This document shows positions 22,383-28,458 of a stretch of 28,458 bases of DNA, piece by piece. The translations under genes were made by a program, and so were the position numbers. Each line of letters opens with the position of its first letter. The stretch's first letter is position 1. Location: contig DATHUV010000085.1 of the NCBI GenBank assembly GCA_035461905.1, forward strand, positions 1 to 28,458, written 5' to 3'. The notes beneath the pieces are model-generated. The model did no database searches and had not been told where the DNA came from. It was given only the letters and a program-made list of their open reading frames with translations. Origin of the DNA: SZUA-442 sp035461905 (lineage in GTDB: Bacteria > Actinomycetota > Acidimicrobiia > Spongiisociales > UBA5794).

Positions 22383-24086
22383 ATGGACACTGCCCGCATC
22401 GACGCCGACATGGCCGTGCTCGACGCCAACAAGAAGACTTGGGCGACGCTGCCGATCTCCCGCAAGATCCGCTACCTCGACTCGATCAAGGCCCACACCG
22501 TGAGGGTTGCGAGGGAGTGGGTGGTCGATGCGGTCCACGCCAAGGGCGTCTCCATCGATGCCCCCATTGCCGGCGAGGAGTGGACGGGAGGCCCGTACTC
22601 GGTGCTGTCCATCATCCAGGACCTCCGAAGCACCCTGGTGAGGCTCGACAACGGGGAATCGGTCCTCGACGGTTACGAGGTCAGGGAGCTTCCCTCGGGT
22701 CAGGTCACGGTGGATGTCTTTCCCCGAACGAGTCATGACAGGCTCCTCTTCTCAGGGATCTCTGCGGAAGTGCGGATGCAACCCGATGTGACGCTGGACA
22801 ATCTCGATGCCACGGTCGCCACGTTCTACCGCGAGGCGGATCCCTCCGGCGCGGTCGGCGTCGTCCTCGCGGCGGGCAACATCGCATCGATCGCCGTCCT
22901 CGACGTCGTGCACGCCATGTTCAACGAGGGCAAGGTCGCGGTGCTGAAGATGAACCCGGTGAACGACTACCTCGGGTCACACTTCGAGGAGATCCTCGCG
23001 GACCTCATCGCGGATGGTTTCGTGCGCCTTGCGTATGGCGGTGCAGATGTGGGGTCGTACCTGACGTCGCATCCGCTGGCGGAGACGATCCACATCACGG
23101 GTAGTGCGTCGACCTACGAGGCAATCGTGTTCGGAACCGGGGATGAGGGCCGTCGTAACAAGGAGCAGAAGACCGTAGTCAACCCCCGTCCCGTCGGTGC
23201 GGAGCTCGGCGGCGTCGGTCCGGTCATCGTGGTTCCCGGAAAGTGGACCAAGCGCGACATCCGATTCCAGGCTGAGCACATCGTCAGCATGAAGATGCAC
23301 AACGCGGGATTCAACTGCGTGGCCGCCCAGGTGCTGGTCCTTCCCGAGGGGTGGGACCACAAGGGCGCGCTCATCGACGAGATCAGGGCCGTGCTCGCCG
23401 AGATCGACGACCGTCCTCCGTACTATCCCGGCGCGGAGGACCGATGCGAGCGCGTTGCGAGCGTCTCACGTCACGTCGAGGTCTTCGGCGACACGCACGA
23501 TCGATTCCTGCTCCTCGAGATCGATCCGGAGGACACGGAACACCCGGCCTTCCGCTCGGAGGTGTTCGGCCCGGCCCTCGCCGTCACGACGCTTCCGTGC
23601 CCCGACGTCCCGTCCTACCTCATCAAAGCCGCCAGGTTCGCAAATGGAACCCTCGAGGGGACGCTCGGCGCCGTGATCCTGATCGATCCGAGAACCAGGC
23701 GCAGGTATGACGCGGCCCTCGAGCGCGCCTTGGACGATCTCGAGTACGGCACGATCGCCGTCAACGCATGGACCGGCGCCGCGTACTTCCTCTCGGCGGT
23801 CGCCTGGGGTGCGTATCCGGGCCATACACCTGACGACATCGGGAGCGGTGTCGGCTTCGTCCACAACGTCCTCATGTTCGACCGGCCGCAGAAGTCGATC
23901 GTCAGGGCTCCCTTCGCCCCGTCCCATCGAGGATTCCTCCGTGGGGAGTTCCACCTCGGTCCCAAGATGGTCTACTTCGTCACCAACAAGCAGGCGCACA
24001 ACATCGGATTCCAGCTCATCGCGTACTCCGATGAGGAGAGCATGGCTTCGATCGCCAAGGTCGCCTCAGCGGCGATTCGGGGCTGA
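22383..24086 (+). CDS. Aldehyde dehydrogenase family protein (large)
   Basis: The 567-aa product has the catalytic ALDH pair: Glu in VGAELGGVGP and Cys in NAGFNCVAAQ, with the cofactor segment ITGSASTYEAIV upstream. It is longer than usual ALDHs (about 480-500 aa) and diverges outside these sites, so it is not one of the common subfamilies I would name. It may oxidise an aldehyde or act as an acyl-CoA reductase. The ATG at 22383 is fixed by the -10 box 7 nt upstream. The 3' end overlaps the convergent maf gene by 21 bp. The divergent SDR partner suggests related pathways. Confidence 0.88.
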   Translation: MDTARIDADMAVLDANKKTWATLPISRKIRYLDSIKAHTVRVAREWVVDAVHAKGVSIDAPIAGEEWTGGPYSVLSIIQDLRSTLVRLDNGESVLDGYEVRELPSGQVTVDVFPRTSHDRLLFSGISAEVRMQPDVTLDNLDATVATFYREADPSGAVGVVLAAGNIASIAVLDVVHAMFNEGKVAVLKMNPVNDYLGSHFEEILADLIADGFVRLAYGGADVGSYLTSHPLAETIHITGSASTYEAIVFGTGDEGRRNKEQKTVVNPRPVGAELGGVGPVIVVPGKWTKRDIRFQAEHIVSMKMHNAGFNCVAAQVLVLPEGWDHKGALIDEIRAVLAEIDDRPPYYPGAEDRCERVASVSRHVEVFGDTHDRFLLLEIDPEDTEHPAFRSEVFGPALAVTTLPCPDVPSYLIKAARFANGTLEGTLGAVILIDPRTRRRYDAALERALDDLEYGTIAVNAWTGAAYFLSAVAWGAYPGHTPDDIGSGVGFVHNVLMFDRPQKSIVRAPFAPSHRGFLRGEFHLGPKMVYFVTNKQAHNIGFQLIAYSDEESMASIAKVASAAIRG

Positions 24087-24644
24087 CCGCTCGATTCCGA
24101 GGTCCGAAAGGGCATCGACGACGTCCGCGACGGGTAAGCCCATGACGTTTGATCGGGATCCTCCAACGGAGTCGATCAGCCATCCGTCATCGCCCTGGAT
24201 CGCGTATGCGCCGGCCTTGTCGAGGGGGTCGGTGTCGCGGATGTATCCACGAAGTTCGTCGGGTGTCCTTTGGGTGAACGTCACCACCGACTCCGCCACA
24301 CCGAAACGGGTCTCCTGATCCCTGATCACCGTCCAACCCGTCAGTACGTGGTGGGATCTCCCACTCAGCGCGACGAGCATCTCGAGGGCGTGTGCCTCGT
24401 CGTTCGGCTTCCCGAGCACCACACCGTCGAGCACCACGGCCGTGTCGGCCGCGACGACGACAGAATCAGCTGCGGTTCGCACGGCCGCCGCCTTCTCCTC
24501 GCTGAGCCTGAGCACGTACACCGCCGGCTCCTCCCCAGGCAGTGGCGTCTCATCGACGTTGGGGATGGCGATCTCGAACGTGTACCCGGCAACCGAAAGG
24601 AGGAGCGCACGGCGTGCCGAGCCGGATGCGAGGATGAGCGACAT
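24066..24644 (-). CDS. maf: Maf-family nucleotide pyrophosphatase
   Basis: The 192-aa product is a Maf/HAM1-like pyrophosphatase that removes unwanted nucleoside triphosphates such as dTTP, UTP or modified forms. Visible motifs are LILASGSARR at the start, VVVAADTAVVLDG in the middle, DKAGAYAIQG and SVGGSRSNVMGLP. Its ATG overlaps the TGA of rnhB (TGATG), so it is coupled to it. The end overlaps the aldehyde dehydrogenase gene tail to tail. Confidence 0.94.
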   Translation of the reverse strand: MSLILASGSARRALLLSVAGYTFEIAIPNVDETPLPGEEPAVYVLRLSEEKAAAVRTAADSVVVAADTAVVLDGVVLGKPNDEAHALEMLVALSGRSHHVLTGWTVIRDQETRFGVAESVVTFTQRTPDELRGYIRDTDPLDKAGAYAIQGDDGWLIDSVGGSRSNVMGLPVADVVDALSDLGIERSAPNRR

Positions 24645-25342
24645 CAGAACAGGGTCAGGTCGTCTGAGCGGACGTCACAGCCGGGGATCCCCGACCACGG
24701 AAGACCTGCCATCCACGCCCAGGATCGCCTGTGCGCGGTCGACGGGCCCACGGCGTGGAGCGCAGCGCGGTGCCGGGGGCACGGATACCCCTTGTTCGCA
24801 TCGAACGCGTACCACGGGTAGTCCGCAGCTGCCGACCGCATGATCCGGTCACGTGTCACCTTCGCCAAGATCGATGCTGCGGCGATGCTCAGCGATCGCG
24901 AATCGCCTCGCACGATCGTCGTCGTCCGTGAGCCTCCGACGAAGTCCCACGAGCCATCGACCAGCACATGGTCCGGCGTGATCCCGATTCCATCGAGAGC
25001 ACGCCTCGTTGCGAGGCGCTGTGCCTCCGACATGCCGAGTTCGTCACATTCGGCAGCCGATGCGTGACCGACGCTCCAGGCATCGGCCCATTCGACGATC
25101 CTGTCAAACATTGCTTCGCGCTCACGAGGTGTCAAGGCCTTCGAGTCACGGACCTTGTAGATCCGTGCTTCGCGTGGGATGACGACTGCGCCGACGGTGA
25201 GCGGGCCTGCCCATGCACCCCGCCCGACCTCGTCGACACCGGCGACGATCGAGGCACCGGTATCCCAGAGGTCCCGTTCGAAACGGGTGCCCGGGGATCG
25301 GGTGCGCAGGGACGGGCGAAGCTTCGGAACGGTGTGGGGCAC
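24644..25342 (-). CDS. rnhB: Ribonuclease HII
   Basis: The 232-aa product cleaves RNA in RNA/DNA hybrids and at single ribonucleotides in DNA. The four acidic residues are present: Asp37 and Glu38 in GVDEVGRGAWAGP, Asp129 in VLVDGSW, and Asp165 in AKVTRDR. KGYP followed by HRAAL marks the C-terminal helix region. The GTG at 25342 is preferred to longer readings because TACCCT lies 6 nt upstream (leaderless) and the protein is then of family length. It precedes maf with a 1-nt overlap. It follows yqgE by 37 nt, so it may be read from both its own and an upstream promoter. Confidence 0.95.
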   Translation of the reverse strand: MPHTVPKLRPSLRTRSPGTRFERDLWDTGASIVAGVDEVGRGAWAGPLTVGAVVIPREARIYKVRDSKALTPREREAMFDRIVEWADAWSVGHASAAECDELGMSEAQRLATRRALDGIGITPDHVLVDGSWDFVGGSRTTTIVRGDSRSLSIAAASILAKVTRDRIMRSAAADYPWYAFDANKGYPCPRHRAALHAVGPSTAHRRSWAWMAGLPWSGIPGCDVRSDDLTLF

Positions 25343-25348
25343 GGGCGC

Positions 25349-25354
25349 AGGGTA
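25349..25354 (-). promoter_or_regulatory. Leaderless -10 box of rnhB-maf
   Basis: TACCCT (minus strand) is 6 nt ahead of the GTG at 25342 and decides the rnhB start. Confidence 0.55.
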
Positions 25355-25379
25355 CTCGTCCGAGCGCCGTCGACGGGTC

Positions 25380-25913
25380 TCAGTTCGTCGACGGATCGTC
25401 GGGGAACGTCGCGTGGTAGGCGATCGGAGCTGGTGCGGACGCCAGGACACGGGCCCAGACCGTGCTCACGTCTTGACTGAAGACGACATCGAGGTCGAGG
25501 GGAAGGACCCACCAGGAGTCCTCCGCGAGCTCGAATTCGAGCTGTCCTGCCGACCAGCCGGAGTACCCCGCGAACACCCGCACGTGATCTGCGTCGGTCA
25601 CCGGCTCTGAGGTGTCGAGGATGCCGACGTCGCCATCGGGTGAGGAGATGAGAAAGGGGCCCGACGGCGAACGGCCCACGATCACCGCCGTGTCGGTCGC
25701 CACAGGCCCGCCGATGAACACGACGGCGGGAGGATGGATTCGTACGTCGAAACCCGGAAGCACCTCGTCGACGGGGATGTCGGTTGGCAGGTTTGCGACG
25801 ACACCCACGGCTCCGTTCTCGTCGTGCTCGAGCATCACCACCACCGAGCGCTCGAACGGTGCGCCCAGGATCAGCGGAGTCGCGACCAGGACCTTTCCGG
25901 CGGTCGAGTCCAT
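25380..25913 (-). CDS. yqgE: YqgE/AlgH family protein
   Basis: The 177-aa product matches YqgE/AlgH (DUF179): KVLVATPLILGAPFERSVVVM, then HDENGAVGVVANLP, VFIGGPVATD and VRVFAGYSGWSAGQLEFELAED. The family is widespread; its biochemical role is not settled, although AlgH was linked to alginate regulation in Pseudomonas. The ATG at 25913 overlaps the TGA of the upstream gene (TGATG). A GTG three bases earlier is also possible. The product is cytoplasmic, without a signal peptide. Confidence 0.92.
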   Translation of the reverse strand: MDSTAGKVLVATPLILGAPFERSVVVMLEHDENGAVGVVANLPTDIPVDEVLPGFDVRIHPPAVVFIGGPVATDTAVIVGRSPSGPFLISSPDGDVGILDTSEPVTDADHVRVFAGYSGWSAGQLEFELAEDSWWVLPLDLDVVFSQDVSTVWARVLASAPAPIAYHATFPDDPSTN

Positions 25914-26752
25914 CACACTTCGCCGTACTCGATCCGCATCCCGTCGAACGAGACCTCGAACCCCGCAGCCTCCGCCTCGGTTCGGATGGATGACCCGATC
26001 AAGCCGAGTTGGTTCGTGTGGTTGAGGTGGGTCAGCACGATGCGACGCCCCTCAGCGAGGCTGGCGAAGCGCTCGATGGTGTCTGTCACGATGGGGTGCG
26101 GAATGTCGTTGATCGACCGGCCCGGCACCTCGCCAGGGTCGGCGAACGTCGCATCGAGGAGGCTGACGGGATGGGCACCGATCACATCGACCGCTTCCGG
26201 CCATCGATCCCACCCGTCGATGTCGGGCACATACAGCACCCATGGCCTGCCCTCGACGTGGATCGAGTAGGCAACGGTCGTCGAGAAGTCCGCACGATGG
26301 GGTACGGAAATGGCCTGCACCGTGATCGGACCATATTCAACGTCCGAGTCGTCGGTTGAGTGCCCGACGAGATGCTCTGAGCGCAGCAGCGTCGCCCACG
26401 GCTCGTTCGCGTCGAGGAATTCCAGGACGCTCGCCGGGGCGTGAAGCGGCGTCATGTCTGTCGCCGCTGCCTCCTTGCCGAAGTGCATCAGGCCGCCGTA
26501 GTGGCCCATGTGGGCATGCGTGATGAACACGGCGTCGACAGGTGCCCGGGCGTCGCGGGAATCGAGGAGGTCCTCGAGCGCTCGGAACTGCTGCCGGAGG
26601 TCCGGCGTGGCGTCGAACAGCAGAACGCGGGTGCGGTCGATCGCGATCGCAATGCTCGACGCCGTCCGTTCCCCCGCAGCGGCACGATGGCTACCGAACT
26701 GGGGCGCGCCGCCGTCCTGACCGGATCCGAGCACGACGAGAGAGATGTCCAC
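25913..26752 (-). CDS. PqqB-like MBL-fold metallo-hydrolase
   Basis: The 279-aa product has the metallo-beta-lactamase fold and resembles PqqB-type proteins: a start MDISLVVLGSGQDGGAPQFG and LLFDATPDLRQQF, then the metal loop ITHAHMGHYGGL (His79, His81, His84), VPHRADFSTT, YVPDIDGWDRW and LTHLNHTNQ. The usual HxHxDH has Gly83 in place of Asp, which I recall as a feature of this subfamily. It lacks neighbours for PQQ synthesis, so a role in PQQ is unlikely. The GTG start (26752) sits 6 nt from GACAAT; longer readings cross the divergent gene. It is the first gene of a run ending in maf. Confidence 0.85.
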   Translation of the reverse strand: MDISLVVLGSGQDGGAPQFGSHRAAAGERTASSIAIAIDRTRVLLFDATPDLRQQFRALEDLLDSRDARAPVDAVFITHAHMGHYGGLMHFGKEAAATDMTPLHAPASVLEFLDANEPWATLLRSEHLVGHSTDDSDVEYGPITVQAISVPHRADFSTTVAYSIHVEGRPWVLYVPDIDGWDRWPEAVDVIGAHPVSLLDATFADPGEVPGRSINDIPHPIVTDTIERFASLAEGRRIVLTHLNHTNQLGLIGSSIRTEAEAAGFEVSFDGMRIEYGEV

Positions 26753-26757
26753 GCCGC

Positions 26758-26764
26758 TATTGTC
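26758..26764. promoter_or_regulatory. Shared -10 element of two divergent genes
   Basis: TATTGT read on the plus strand (26758-26763) fits a -10 for the PEBP gene, and the reverse complement GACAAT (26764-26759) lies 6 nt before the GTG of the MBL gene. The two starts are only 40 bp apart, so the polymerases would compete for one site. Confidence 0.4.
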
Positions 26765-26792
26765 GCGCGCACGGCGGACGAAGGAGGATCCG

Positions 26793-27422
26793 GTGCGGCT
26801 GGTGAGCGACACGATCTCCGACGGGGGCACGATGCCACGGCGAGGGGCCCTCGCCGTACCCGCGGATCCCGGTCCCGTCGCCCTCAGCGACAACCGAAAC
26901 CCGCATCTGGCCTGGTCGGAGGTACCTCCCGGAACGGAGTCGTTCGTGGTGACGTGCATCGACCACGACTGTCCGAGCGCACCCGATGATGTGAACCAGG
27001 TCGACAGGGAGGTGCCTTCGGATCTCCCGAGGGTGCCGTTCATACACTGGTTGCTCGCCGACATCCCCTCCGACGTCCGCGAGATCTTCGAGGGCGCGCA
27101 CTCGGACTGCGTCACTGCCGGTGGCAAGGCTGCCCATGCCTCGCCCATCGGGGTGCACGGCCTCAACGACTACACAGCGTGGTTTGAAGGGGATCCCGAG
27201 ATGGGTGGGGAGTGGCACGGCTACGACGGTCCCGCGCCACCGTGGAACGACTCGATCCCCCACCGCTATGAGTTCAGCGTGAGAGCGCTCGACACCCCGA
27301 GCCTCGGGCTCGACCCTGGCTTCGCACACGAGGAGTTGCTCGCAGCGATGGACGGCCACGTCCTCGACTCTGCATCGATCACGGTGACCTATGCCTCGAA
27401 CCCGAGGTTGCACGAGGGCTGA
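26793..27422 (+). CDS. YbhB/YbcL-type PEBP (Raf kinase inhibitor-like) protein
   Basis: The 209-aa product has the phosphatidylethanolamine-binding protein fold: NPHLAWSEVPPGTESFVV, the ligand-site DHDCPSAP, PFIHWLLADIP and the GYDGPAPPWNDSIPHRYEF loop. Bacterial YbhB-type proteins are soluble with an anion-binding pocket; their function is unclear. The GTG at 26793 has AAGGAGGA 4 nt upstream; a GTG at 26802 is less well spaced. It is a little longer than common YbhB proteins (150-180 aa), with an extended loop after the second motif. Confidence 0.9.
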   Translation: MRLVSDTISDGGTMPRRGALAVPADPGPVALSDNRNPHLAWSEVPPGTESFVVTCIDHDCPSAPDDVNQVDREVPSDLPRVPFIHWLLADIPSDVREIFEGAHSDCVTAGGKAAHASPIGVHGLNDYTAWFEGDPEMGGEWHGYDGPAPPWNDSIPHRYEFSVRALDTPSLGLDPGFAHEELLAAMDGHVLDSASITVTYASNPRLHEG

Positions 27423-27458
27423 CGCTCGCGGGCGCACCCAACCGCCTGCCGACGGTCC

Positions 27459-28283
27459 TCAGAACAGCTTGGCCTGGATCCAGTCGAGGACGTCCCCCAG
27501 GACCTGGCCCGCCTCGGGTTCGTTGTGCATCTCGTGGCGCATACCCGGATACAACTTCCGCACGACGGACGAGGATGTCGCGAGGCCGGCCGATGCAGCC
27601 GGTTGGACGAGTTCGTCGTCCGCCCCGTGGACCACGAGGGTCGGAACGAGGATGTCCCCGAGGCGCGACGACAGGCGGTCCTGTTCGCCGTAGACGACCC
27701 TGGCGAAGCGGGTCGTGGCCCGTGTCTCGACGAGTGGGTCGGCGAAGTACGCCTCGCCGACGGCAGCGTCGCGTGACAGCTGATCGCCTTTGACCATGGT
27801 CGGGATCCGGGTCGTGGGCGCCAGCCTGCCGAGGGCGGAGAGTGGGCCCTTCAGGACACCGTCGATGCCTCGTGTCGCGACCATGGCCGGTGCCGAGAGC
27901 ACGGCGAGGTTCGGCACGGGCTCGCAACCCTCGATCAGGTACCCTGCGCATTGCAGACCGCCGAGAGAATGCCCGTAGAGGACCCAGGGCCTCCCTGTCG
28001 ATGCGGCAGTGGCCGAGGCAACCGCGGCGATGTCCCGGTAGAACTCTGCGAACTCCTTCAGATCGACGCGATCACCACCGCTCGCACCGTGACCCCTGAG
28101 GTCGTAGCTGTAGACGTTGGCCCCGGCTGCGTTGAACTGGGCAGCGAGTGCATCCCAGCGCCCGCAATGCTCGCCGAGGCCGTGCACGAGGAGCGTGTCG
28201 AAGCGTGGAGCGTCGACGGTCCACGCGCGGGTGAGCAGTTCGACCCCGTCCGATGAGGTGTGGCTACCAGTTGTCGACGTCAT
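27459..28283 (-). CDS. Alpha/beta hydrolase, monoacylglycerol lipase-like
   Basis: The 274-aa product is a serine alpha/beta hydrolase of the Hydrolase_4 (serine aminopeptidase/monoglyceride lipase) type. The HGLGEHCGRW oxyanion strand, YDLRGHGASGG, nucleophile Ser106 in GHSLGG, Asp223 in HGADDELV and His250 in YPGMRHEMHNE make a complete triad. It could hydrolyse monoacylglycerols or lysophospholipids. The ATG overlaps the TGA of the upstream ppgK-like gene by 4 bases (ATGA), so the two are likely coupled. No signal peptide is seen. Confidence 0.92.
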   Translation of the reverse strand: MTSTTGSHTSSDGVELLTRAWTVDAPRFDTLLVHGLGEHCGRWDALAAQFNAAGANVYSYDLRGHGASGGDRVDLKEFAEFYRDIAAVASATAASTGRPWVLYGHSLGGLQCAGYLIEGCEPVPNLAVLSAPAMVATRGIDGVLKGPLSALGRLAPTTRIPTMVKGDQLSRDAAVGEAYFADPLVETRATTRFARVVYGEQDRLSSRLGDILVPTLVVHGADDELVQPAASAGLATSSSVVRKLYPGMRHEMHNEPEAGQVLGDVLDWIQAKLF

Positions 28284-28458
28284 GCTGTCTCCCCTTCCGC
28301 CGCGGCCATGGCCGCTACGACGATTCCCGCATTGTTCCGCAACTCGGCTGGCACCACCTCGGCGCGCGTGTCGAGGTGGTGCGCGATCTCCTCGAAGCGC
28401 TTGGAGATGCCGCCACCGAAGACGATCGTCTTCGGAGAGAGGATGAGATCGATGTACC
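28280..28458 (-). CDS. ppgK: Polyphosphate glucokinase, C-terminal fragment (runs off window)
   Basis: This is the last 58 codons of a gene entering from beyond 28458. The translation includes PKTIVFGGGISKRFEEI and AEVVPAELRNNAGIVVAAMA, the C-terminal signature of ROK-type polyphosphate glucokinases, which phosphorylate glucose with polyphosphate or ATP and are typical of actinobacteria. The fragment has no start codon inside the window. Its TGA overlaps the ATG of the lipase-like gene. A related ROK glucokinase is the only real alternative. Confidence 0.85.
   Translation of the reverse strand, partial: YIDLILSPKTIVFGGGISKRFEEIAHHLDTRAEVVPAELRNNAGIVVAAMAAAEGETA

Noticed and set aside
25913..26752. 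A PQQ biosynthesis locus
   Set aside because: Only a PqqB-like fold is present; pqqA, pqqC, pqqD and pqqE are not seen, and the neighbours are yqgE, rnhB and maf.

Overview
The window reads as about 28.5 kb of a high-GC actinobacterial chromosome. Support for this comes from GC-rich third codon positions, a 3' gene fragment recognisable as the C-terminus of polyphosphate glucokinase, frequent GTG/TTG starts, and many start codons placed 6-7 nt after a TANNNT -10 box (leaderless transcription). A deep-branching actinobacterial class such as Acidimicrobiia is plausible, but I cannot prove it from sequence alone. I see no phage, transposon, CRISPR, plasmid or defence genes, and the content looks like core or house-keeping sequence plus accessory metabolism.

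Layout. 1-622: the 3' end of 23S rRNA, 5S rRNA and a strong intrinsic terminator. 717-5733 (+): a polybasic TPR protein, a short SSB-like OB-fold protein, a gamma-glutamyltransferase-like enzyme, an HTH-DUF2087-GNAT fusion and a SURF1-family protein. 5693-6787 (-): a DAO-type FAD oxidoreductase, convergent with and overlapping SURF1. 6849-8274: an AlaX-type tRNA editing protein (+) converging on an iodotyrosine-deiodinase-like flavoprotein (-). 8392-11152 (+): a small membrane protein, an ABC-F ATPase and a PfkB-family sugar kinase. 11153-11621: an apparently gene-free stretch with inverted repeats. 11622-14733: a cupin (-), an orphan lipoprotein (+) and a RimB-RimK pair (-) in which RimK carries a C-terminal RCK/TrkA-C-like domain. 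14827-17464: a DUF1697 protein (+), an M24 peptidase and PPK2 (-). 17465-17797: a regulatory gap containing a 57-nt near-perfect hairpin. 17798-21527 (+): an alpha-hydroxy-acid oxidase, a zinc alcohol dehydrogenase, a beta-hydroxyacid dehydrogenase and a SpoU methyltransferase, tightly packed. 21558-24086: an SDR (-) and a large aldehyde dehydrogenase (+) fired divergently from one short promoter region. 24066-26752 (-): a PqqB-like MBL protein, YqgE, RNase HII and Maf. 26793-27422 (+): a PEBP/YbhB protein. 27459-28458 (-): a monoglyceride-lipase-like hydrolase behind the 3' end of ppgK.

How the genes fit together. The oxidase-dehydrogenase cluster (17.8-20.9 kb) and the SDR/ALDH pair suggest oxidation of hydroxy acids, alcohols, hydroxyacyl-CoAs and aldehydes; the substrates are unknown. 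PPK2 and PpgK both point to polyphosphate metabolism. RimB-RimK is a candidate module for modifying and de-modifying a protein C-terminus, possibly gated by a ligand through the fused RCK-like domain. No clearly new multi-gene system is demonstrated. The most interesting leads are the RimK-RCK fusion with its palindromic promoter, the 57-nt hairpin near ppk2, the HTH-DUF2087-GNAT fusion, the deiodinase-like enzyme and the widespread leaderless promoters.
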